Positions 1-5,900 of a DNA stretch of 11,132 bases are shown here, in pieces. The notes below the pieces were generated by a model. That model was not told the origin of the DNA, made no database searches, and saw nothing but the letters and a program-made list of their open reading frames with translations. A program made the position numbers and the translations under genes. Each line of letters begins with the position of its first letter. Within the stretch, counting starts at the first letter, position 1. The stretch lies in assembly GCA_030433195.1 (NCBI GenBank), contig JAUIME010000098.1:1-11132 (forward strand). The letters run 5' to 3'. The DNA comes from a bacterium. Lineage in GTDB: Bacteria > Planctomycetota > JACOTG01 > JAUIME01.

Positions 1-2
1 CC

Positions 3-89
3 CGCAACGACGCTGACCGCCTACGCAAGTACCTCGCGAAGTTCGGCATCCGTCACGAGGACGTCCGTCAGATCGAGCGCTCGACTTGA
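3..89 (+). CDS. C-terminal end of an unidentified protein (5' truncated by window edge)
   Basis: An open frame enters from the left edge and ends at TGA 87-89. The 28 visible residues read RNDADRLRKYLAKFG then IRHEDVRQIERST. They look like a charged, helical C-terminus, and codon third positions are mostly G or C as in the other genes here. The stop overlaps a possible TTG start (86-88) of the next frame, and the next gene's preferred ATG lies 32 bases on, so the two could be co-transcribed. No domain can be identified from so short a piece. The main alternative is a chance open frame, because 87 bases is short in GC-rich DNA. Confidence 0.55.
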   Translation, partial: RNDADRLRKYLAKFGIRHEDVRQIERST

Positions 90-121
90 CCGCGCTTCGC
101 CGACGAACGACGCTGTCGCGC

Positions 122-1120
122 ATGCATGCTCGACTCTCACTCCACGTCGGACTGGCCGTTGCGTTCGTGGTCGCGATCGCGGTCGGCTGTTCGTCTCCGT
201 CGGCGCCGTACCCCGGCGCACCGCCGCACGACGAAGCCGGGCGCTCCGATGCGTCGACGCCGTACGTCGTCGTGCTCGGGATCGCGCAAGACGGCGGGGT
301 TCCGCAGACGGGGTCGCATGCGGATCCCGCGTTCGAGGATCCGACGCGGCGGCGGCTCGCGACGTCGCTCGGGCTGGTCGATCCGCGGACCGGGGCGCGG
401 TGGATGTTCGAGGCGACGCCCGACTTCAAGTGGCAGTTGTGGCGGCTCGATCGCGTGGCGCCGCGCAAGGCTGCACCGGGGCTCGACGGGATCTTCCTCA
501 CGCACGCGCACGTCGGCCACTACACGGGGTTGATGTTCCTCGGGCACGAGTCGATCGGTGCGCGCGGGGTGCCCGTGTACGCGATGCCGCGCATGGCGGA
601 TTTCCTGCGCACGAACGGGCCGTGGGACCAACTCGTGCGTTACGAGAACATCGCGCTGCGTGAAGTCGCGGCGGGTCGTGCGGTCGAGCTCGCCGCGGAT
701 CTTCGGGTCGTGCCGCTCGTCGTGCCGCATCGCCAGGAGTACTCCGAGGTCGTGGCGTATCGCATCGAGGGGCCGTCGAAGACCGTGTTGTTCTTGCCCG
801 ACATCGACAGTTGGCACGAGTGGGACGAAGCCGGTACGCGGCTCGAAGACGTACTCGCCGACGTCGACGTGGTGTACCTCGACGCGACGTTCTTCGCCGA
901 TGGCGAGATCCCCGGGCGCGACATGTCGGGGTTTCCGCATCCGTTCATCCGCACGACGATGGACCGCCTGGCCGACCGGCCGGCGGCCGAGCGGGCGAAG
1001 GTGCGCTTCATCCACCTGAACCACACGAACCCTGCGCTCGATCCGAAGAGCGACGCGCGTCGCGAGATTGAGCGCCGGGGCTTTCGCGTTGCGGAAGAAG
1101 GGGAGGTCGTCGACCTCTGA
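122..1120 (+). CDS. PqqB-like metallo-beta-lactamase-fold hydrolase, predicted lipoprotein
   Basis: This is a 332-residue exported MBL-fold protein. Residues 1-23 form a lipoprotein signal peptide: a short basic n-region, a hydrophobic core, then AVGC with the lipidated cysteine at 23. A serine follows the cysteine, which suggests outer-membrane sorting. The first metal motif is THAHVGH (H128, H130, H133), with Gly132 where classical MBLs have HxHxDH. Other candidate ligands are H203 in VPHRQEYSE, D227/D229 in PDID, D254 in YLDATFF and H298/H301 in IHLNHTNP. The segments VLGIAQDGGVPQ (near 51-62) and WMFEATPDF (near 94-102) match the MBL group often annotated as coenzyme PQQ synthesis protein B. 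No other pqq gene is in the window, so a PQQ role is not supported and the substrate is unknown. I chose ATG 122 because it gives a compact signal peptide. TTG at 86, overlapping the upstream stop, is the alternative and would add 12 residues. I see no clear Shine-Dalgarno for either start. Confidence 0.88.
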   Translation: MHARLSLHVGLAVAFVVAIAVGCSSPSAPYPGAPPHDEAGRSDASTPYVVVLGIAQDGGVPQTGSHADPAFEDPTRRRLATSLGLVDPRTGARWMFEATPDFKWQLWRLDRVAPRKAAPGLDGIFLTHAHVGHYTGLMFLGHESIGARGVPVYAMPRMADFLRTNGPWDQLVRYENIALREVAAGRAVELAADLRVVPLVVPHRQEYSEVVAYRIEGPSKTVLFLPDIDSWHEWDEAGTRLEDVLADVDVVYLDATFFADGEIPGRDMSGFPHPFIRTTMDRLADRPAAERAKVRFIHLNHTNPALDPKSDARREIERRGFRVAEEGEVVDL

Positions 1121-1169
1121 CACGGGCTCAGACGCGAGAGACCGTCGAACTTCGATGCGCCGACGAGGC

Positions 1170-1189
1170 CGCCGAATCGCGGTTCGGCG
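1170..1189 (+). terminator. Possible terminator stem after the MBL lipoprotein gene
   Basis: CGCCGAA (1170-1176) and TTCGGCG (1183-1189) form a perfect 7-bp stem with a 6-base loop, 50 bases after the lipoprotein stop codon. No T-run follows, so it is not a canonical intrinsic terminator. It could be a 3'-end stabilising hairpin or chance in GC-rich DNA. Confidence 0.25.
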
Positions 1190-1216
1190 CTCGCGTCGCA
1201 TTCGAGATCCAGCGGC

Positions 1217-1245
1217 TTGATCCGCAAGGGGATCTGAATTACCCT
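1217..1245 (+). promoter_or_regulatory. Candidate sigma70-type promoter for the tRNA-Gln gene
   Basis: TTGATC at 1217-1222 (4 of 6 matches to TTGACA) is followed after exactly 17 bases by TACCCT at 1240-1245, which has the conserved TA...T positions of the -10 box. Transcription would begin near 1252, about 35 bases before the mature tRNA 5' end, a normal leader for processing by RNase P. The positions and spacing can be seen; the promoter function is inferred. Confidence 0.4.
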
Positions 1246-1286
1246 GTGCCGTCTGTCGCGGAACCCCCGCGACCACGCCCGGATCC

Positions 1287-1360
1287 TGGCCCCTAGTGTA
1301 ATGGCAGCACGACTGACTCTGGCTCAGTTAGTCTAGGTTCGAGTCCTAGGGGGCCAGCCA
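1287..1360 (+). tRNA. tRNA-Gln, anticodon CUG
   Basis: All four arms fold without mismatches in the long stems. The acceptor stem TGGCCCC (1287-1293) pairs with GGGGCCA (1350-1356), then discriminator G1357 and an encoded CCA (1358-1360). The D stem GTGT (1296-1299) pairs with GCAC (1307-1310), with one T-G wobble and a loop containing GG at 1303-1304. The anticodon stem ACTGA (1312-1316) pairs with TCAGT (1324-1328). The loop CTCTGGC places T33 at 1318 and anticodon CTG at 1319-1321, which reads CAG (glutamine). The variable loop has 4 bases. The T stem CTAGG/CCTAG (1333-1337, 1345-1349) encloses the loop TTCGAGT. The gene is 74 bases including CCA. It lies 90 bases before lepB on the same strand and could be co-transcribed with it. 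Confidence 0.97.
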
Positions 1361-1450
1361 TTCCGGCTCTCCCCGCCCGGGCGTCCCTCCCACGCGATTC
1401 GCGGTCATTTTTCTTCGCGCCCGGCGCGGATTCGTCGGTCCTCCTTCCCG

Positions 1451-2155
1451 ATGACCACGAAACCTGCCGATCCCCGCACCGCGGTTCGGCCGGCACGGCG
1501 CGGACTCCGTCCGGCGCGACGGACCGGCCTCGGACTGGCCCTCGCCGTCGTGCTGTCGGCGATTCTCGGGACCGCGATCGCCCGGCACGACGCCGTGCAG
1601 TCGTTCCGCATCGTCGAGACGAGCATGGTCCCGACGCTGCGTGACGGGGAGCGCGTACTCGTCGACCGGGATGCCTACCGAACGCGGACCCCCGAGCGCG
1701 GGGACGTCGTCGTGTTCCGCGTTCCCGAGGACCCCGAGCGCTACTTCGTGAAGCGCATTGTCGGACTGCCGGGCGACACGGTCGAACGGCACGACGGCAG
1801 ACTCGTGGTCGCGGGCCGTGAGTTCGAGGCTCACGAACGTGCGCCCCGCGACGTGGCTCCCACTGCGATCCCCGCGAGCACGAGACCCTCGCACGGCGAC
1901 CGAAACGACGACCGCCCGCGCCCGTTCGCGAATGCACGATCGATGCCGGTCGCCGCAACCGTTCGGCACGTCGGGGTCGTTCCCGTCGTCAAACGCATCC
2001 CGAACGAGCACTACTTCGTCGTCGGGGACAACGTCGATCAGTCGTTCGACAGCCGGCACTTCGGGTGCATCTCGAAGTGCGACCTCGTCGGCCCGGTCAC
2101 GCACCGACTCGGACTCTGGTCGCAGCGCCGCCGTCTGAACTTCACGCCCCGCTGA
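1451..2155 (+). CDS. lepB: Signal peptidase I (peptidase family S26)
   Basis: This 234-residue enzyme removes signal peptides from exported proteins at the outer face of the cytoplasmic membrane, using a Ser-Lys dyad. A basic N-terminus (R-rich, residues 9-24) precedes one transmembrane segment at about 26-44. The S26 boxes follow in order. The first is ETSMVPTLRDGE with nucleophile Ser58, then RGDVVVFRVP (83-92), then FVKRIVGLPGD with general base Lys101. Last is VGDNVDQSFDSRHFG (191-205) with the conserved GDN...S.DSR pattern. Between Lys101 and the last box lies an insert of roughly 60 residues (about 120-180) rich in Arg, Asp, Pro and His, probably a variable surface region. With one transmembrane helix it fits the shorter signal peptidase I type. 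No strong Shine-Dalgarno precedes ATG 1451. It follows tRNA-Gln by 90 bases. Likely clients in this window are the secreted protein at 7308-8732 and others like it. The lipoprotein at 122-1120 would instead use signal peptidase II. Confidence 0.95.
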   Translation: MTTKPADPRTAVRPARRGLRPARRTGLGLALAVVLSAILGTAIARHDAVQSFRIVETSMVPTLRDGERVLVDRDAYRTRTPERGDVVVFRVPEDPERYFVKRIVGLPGDTVERHDGRLVVAGREFEAHERAPRDVAPTAIPASTRPSHGDRNDDRPRPFANARSMPVAATVRHVGVVPVVKRIPNEHYFVVGDNVDQSFDSRHFGCISKCDLVGPVTHRLGLWSQRRRLNFTPR

Positions 2156-2260
2156 TCTCGACGTCGGCGCACCGCCGTCCGATCGAGGACGTTTGGGGAA
2201 ACGAGTGCCGCAAGGAAAGGCCCGACCTGCGGGAAACGGCACAGAAAGGCAGGAATCCGA

Positions 2261-2296
2261 CGATTCTCGGCCGATCGTGAAACCGGCCGAGAATCG
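2261..2296. terminator. 13-bp perfect hairpin between convergent lepB and histone genes, probable bidirectional terminator
   Basis: CGATTCTCGGCCG (2261-2273) and CGGCCGAGAATCG (2284-2296) are exact inverted copies around a 10-base loop. The stem lies 105 bases after the lepB stop and 22 bases beyond the histone stop, so it sits between two convergent genes. Neither side has a strong T-run, so termination may be Rho-assisted or the hairpin may protect 3' ends. The stem can be seen directly; the function is inferred. Confidence 0.5.
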
Positions 2297-2318
2297 AGGA
2301 GATGCTTCGAATCGCGAC

Positions 2319-2561
2319 TCAGACGACGAGGATGTCGTGACCGCGGACGGTCTTGCGACCGTTCGACGCCGCGCGGTTCGCGGCCTGCTCGATGTACCAG
2401 TACACGACGTTGTTCAGCGCCTCGAGCGCATCGCCCGAAACGTTGACGTCGTGCGACTTGATCGCGAGCTTCGTCTTGCTACCGACGAGGAGCATTTCCA
2501 TCGCCGGGGCCGCCTTCTTCTTCTTGCGCGTCGCCTTCTTCTTCGCCTTCTTCTTCGCCAT
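2319..2561 (-). CDS. Bacterial histone-fold DNA-binding protein with lysine-rich N-terminal tail
   Basis: This 80-residue protein has two parts. Residues 1-20 are a basic tail with ten Lys and one Arg, in blocks such as KKKAKKKA and RKKKK. Residues 23-80 read as a histone fold: MLLVGSKTKLAIKSHD (short alpha1), NVSGDALEALNNVVYWYI (loop 1 into alpha2), then AASNGRKTVRGHDI. The VSGDA and GRKTV..HDI segments match archaeal histone signatures (VSDDA, GRKT(I/V)..EDI in HMfB and relatives). Compared with HMfB from memory, the stretch between these signatures is about 22 rather than 26 residues, and the chain ends just after HDI. Helix alpha3 is therefore very short or absent. This resembles the bacterial histones known from Bdellovibrio and others. 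The probable role is binding or compacting DNA as a dimer or larger assembly. I chose ATG 2561 because GGAG (2569-2572) stands 7 bases before it. A longer in-frame extension to 2642 lacks such support and does not resemble histone sequence. Confidence 0.85.
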   Translation of the reverse strand: MAKKKAKKKATRKKKKAAPAMEMLLVGSKTKLAIKSHDVNVSGDALEALNNVVYWYIEQAANRAASNGRKTVRGHDILVV

Positions 2562-2566
2562 GGCAC

Positions 2567-2572
2567 TTCTCC
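2567..2572 (-). promoter_or_regulatory. Ribosome binding site that fixes the histone gene start
   Basis: Read on the - strand, GGAGAA occupies 2572-2567, and the GGAG core is 7 bases from ATG 2561. This supports the 80-residue product rather than the longer in-frame ORF that begins upstream. Confidence 0.6.
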
Positions 2573-2684
2573 ATCTGAACGAGGAACGACCTTGTGGGTC
2601 ATCTCCGAAGTCCCGCCCAAAACCCCGGACTCTCATCGCCATCAGGTCGACGAGAAACCAGGCCTAGGACCTCGTTTTCGACTG

Positions 2685-2710
2685 AAGCGCATATGGGATC
2701 AAATGCGCTT
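2685..2710. repeat. 8-bp perfect inverted repeat, possible operator in the divergent region
   Basis: AAGCGCAT (2685-2692) is repeated in inverted form as ATGCGCTT (2703-2710), separated by 10 bases. The half-sites are 18 bp apart centre to centre, between one and two helical turns. It lies about 125 bases upstream of the histone ATG and overlaps the weak - strand promoter-like hexamers, so a regulator site is conceivable. It could also be a small hairpin in a 5' leader. Confidence 0.35.
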
Positions 2711-2918
2711 GCATCCAACAAGGGCAAAAAGCCTCGAAATCTGTCGTTTCGTGCGTTTTTTGGCATTTCCGAGAAATCGCGAACTCGAGGTCCGAGCCTT
2801 CGTCACGGCTCGAGTCTCACCTTCCACGACCCGCGCGACGCACTCGTTCGCGACGTTCCTCCGAGCCTCCACGTGCATGTCCGCCAAGCACGGCGAAGCA
2901 TCCCGCCGAAAGCTTCGG

Positions 2919-2924
2919 TAGACT
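2919..2924 (+). promoter_or_regulatory. -10-like box placed for a leaderless transcript of the voltage-sensor gene
   Basis: TAGACT (TAnnnT) ends 7 bases before ATG 2932. That is the spacing expected if transcription starts at or next to the start codon, as in leaderless genes. No Shine-Dalgarno precedes the ATG, which agrees with this, and no good -35 box is present. The box is short enough to occur by chance. Confidence 0.3.
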
Positions 2925-2931
2925 GGCGCGC

Positions 2932-5900
2932 ATGAACGTACCGACTCGCGCCGCGCGGCTCGGTGAGATTCGAGATCACCTCGCGCGGATGCATCGACAT
3001 ACGGCGGAAGGCGACATCGAGGAGGCCGCGGCGAGCTACGCCCGCGCCGAAGCCTCGCTCGCCGCGATCCGCGACACGACCGAAGACAGCGCCCCCGATT
3101 CGCGCGGCACAGCCGAGGCCGACGACGCTCCGATCGCGGAGGCGGAGGCCGAGATCCTCGGGGATGCGCTTGACGATCTCCAAGACGACGCACGCGAGGT
3201 CTTCGCGGATGCCTCGCTCACCGAGGAATGCGCCGCACGGCTGGCGTCCTCGCTGCGGGCGCGCAGCTACCTGCTCCGGCGCGCCGCGCGTCATTCGCAC
3301 GGTCGACCGCCGCTCGACGAGTTGCCGTTCTTGTTTCGTGAGATCGGCGACATCGGGGCGCGCCTGCATCACGATGCGCCGGCCGTCGAGCGCCTCGCCG
3401 AAGTCCGCGCCGAAGCCGCTTGGGTACGGGCCGCGCACCTCTACGGACAAGCCCGCGCGATCGCCGATCCCGGCGCGACTCCGAAAGACGTCGAGGCCTC
3501 GTTCCGTATCGCACGGGCCCTGCGGCGTGCGCGGCGCGACCTCGATACGGTCGACACCTACGTCGCGGGGAACACGCCCGAGCGAACCGCGCCCGGATCG
3601 AGCACGCCGCCCGTTTCGGTGTCGCTTCCGCACGCTGACGCGGTTCGTGAGCTCCGCGCCGGAATCGACGACGAGCTCGAACGCCTGTTCACGGGAAGTC
3701 TCGAGGGTATCGCGCAGTGTCACTCGAACGAGGGACGCACGGTGGCGATCCGGCTCGCGTCGCTGATGACGAGCGAACTCGACGAGCTCCGCATGCTCGC
3801 GCTCGACGCCACGTCGCGCGTCGGCGCGAACGAGACCCCGGCGCGTCTCGCCGAAGGACGTCGCGTGCTCGACGCGATCCAACGCGGCCGACGCAACCTC
3901 GAGCGCTCGACGCAAGCCGATGCCGGCGGTATGCGCCGCGCCGCGCGGCGGCTCGCTCGCATGATCCGTCGGCTCGATGACGTGCGATCCGATCGCATTC
4001 TCCGGGCGCGCCTCGAGCGGATCTTCAAGCCCGGTGTCGTACGCGTGTGGGAGTCGATCGTCTTCTGGCTGATCGTGGCCGTGCTCGGACTGCTCGTCAT
4101 CGAGCACTACTTCCCGCCGCCGCCCGATCGCGTAATGCCATGGACGCTCTGGGTCGACACCGCGATCTGCTTCGTTCTACTGCTCGACTTCGCGGTGCGC
4201 TGGGCGCTCACGCCGAGGCGCGCGCGCTATTTCGCACGCCACTTCCTCACCGAGCTCCTGCCCGCGATCCCGTTCGGATTGCTCGCGGCGCTGTCGACGG
4301 ATCCCGCGCTGCGCACGGTCCGCATTCTGCGGCTCATCCGCGTGTTTCGGGTGTTGCGCTTGCTGCAACCTCTGATCCGCTTCGTTCGCCTGCTGCTGTT
4401 CGTGTTGCGAGCTTCCGACCGCCTCGTCGAGCGTAACGCGTGGCTGTTGAACCACGACATCCTGTTCTTCCACGGCGGCTCGACTCCGAGCGACGACGAA
4501 CCCCCGCTCGTCGAACGCATGCGCGACCTCGACCGCTACGTCACGAACGCGACCGCCGAACGATTCGATCGCCTCGAGGCCTCCGCGAGCGCCGTGGCCG
4601 CAGCCTGGCGCGCACGCTTCGTCACCGCATCCCTCGCGCACTGCGAGGCCCATCGCCCCGCCGACCACGACGTGCGCCGCACCTCCGCGCCGAACGACGT
4701 GCACGTCGAAGAAGTCATCGCGCTCTTGCGTACGCTCGACGACACGCAGGTCGCCGAACGCCTCGGGCCCGACGTCGCGCGGCAGATCTCGTCGTCGCTG
4801 CGTCTGTTCCGCTTGCCGGTGCTGCGGCGCCTGCCCGTCGTGCGGTTCGTGATCGGCCCGGCGGGCGCGCCCGATCCGCTGTGGCTCACGGCGCGCCTCG
4901 GGCACGTATTCGCCGACGTCCTCGATTGGCTCTACCGCGCGATCACGTGGTTCACCGACCTCTACGGCACGATCACGGGCAGCCAGTTCCTCGACCGCAT
5001 GGGGCTGCATCTCGTGAAGGCGTTCGAGCGTCCGACGAAGCGCCTCGTGATGTTCGCGCTCGCGCTCGCGTTCGTCTACGGCCTCGTGCACCTGTTCCGA
5101 CTCGAGTTCTTGAGCGCAGCCATCACGACGATCGTCGTGTTCTTGTCGGGTCCCGTGTGGCTGCTCGGCATCTTGTGTCTCATCCCGTTGCTGCTCGGCT
5201 TGTGGTTCCGACGCATCGCCGGACAGGCCGTCGACTTCTTCGATCAAGTGGCCGAAGCGCAGCTCTTGTCGCTCACCGAGATCGCCAAGGAAGACTGGGC
5301 GCGCACGCGACTGCCGTATCTGGCCGAGCGCGTGATCCTGCCGGAAGCCGGCCTCGCGCGAGAGATCGACGATGCCGAGCGCGAGCGCCTCGTCGCCGAG
5401 TCGTGCGCGCGGATCGGGGACGGAACGCACACCGCCGACACGGCCCCGATGCCGAAGCCCGATGCGTCCGCCCCGGACGATCCGCTCGACGGCTGCTTCG
5501 ACTGGCACCGCTGCGACTTCGTCGTGTTGTTCTTCCGAAACTTCGTCGACGGCGCGTGGTTCCATCGCAACGACACGAAGATCGCGAACCTGCTGCTCGG
5601 CAACCTCACGCTCGCGAACGTGCGCGAGAACCGACTGCGATTCACGAAGGCCCGGCAACGACGCGTCGAGAAGCTCGACATCGATCGCGGCAAGGGCGGG
5701 ATCTTCGGGCCGGCTCCGTGGTTTCACTTCATCACGCACGCGATCGCGCAGCGCACCGCGAGGCTCGTGATCGAGTACAACCAGCACTGCATCCCGCTCG
5801 ACGAGGCCGAGGCCGCCCACGCCGACGACAAGGCGCTCTACGAATCGTGGCTCGCGATGCGCGAGAGCATCTCGCAGCACCGCGCTGCGGGACGGGTCGC

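Larger units (their letters stand above)
2562..2931. other. 370-bp divergent intergenic region between the histone gene and the voltage-sensor gene
   Basis: No convincing gene is seen here on either strand. The middle (about 2660-2780) is clearly richer in A+T than its surroundings, with A and T runs at 2726-2730 and 2756-2761. An imperfect inverted repeat spans 2725-2762: CAAAAA pairs with TTTTTTG outside, and CGAAA (2735-2739) with TTTCG (2747-2751) inside. A perfect 8-bp inverted repeat lies at 2685-2710. On the - strand weak hexamer pairs such as TTGGAT-17-CATATG overlap that repeat and could drive the histone gene, but none is clear. The + gene has only an isolated -10-like box at 2919-2924. 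Confidence 0.5.

Noticed and set aside
1376..1415. Short palindromes (GCCCGGGC, CGCGATTCGCG followed by a few T) after the tRNA as a terminator.
   Set aside because: Stems are only 4 bp and the T stretch is offset, so they are too weak to annotate.
2319..2642. Longer histone ORF starting at 2642, giving 27 extra N-terminal residues.
   Set aside because: The extension is not histone-like. The internal ATG at 2561 has a well-spaced GGAG, and an immediate lysine tail fits bacterial histones better.
4950..5000. LYGTITGSQF (residues 678-687) before a hydrophobic segment as a possible potassium-channel filter.
   Set aside because: It has no TxGxG core and is not placed between two helices after S4 as in a pore domain.
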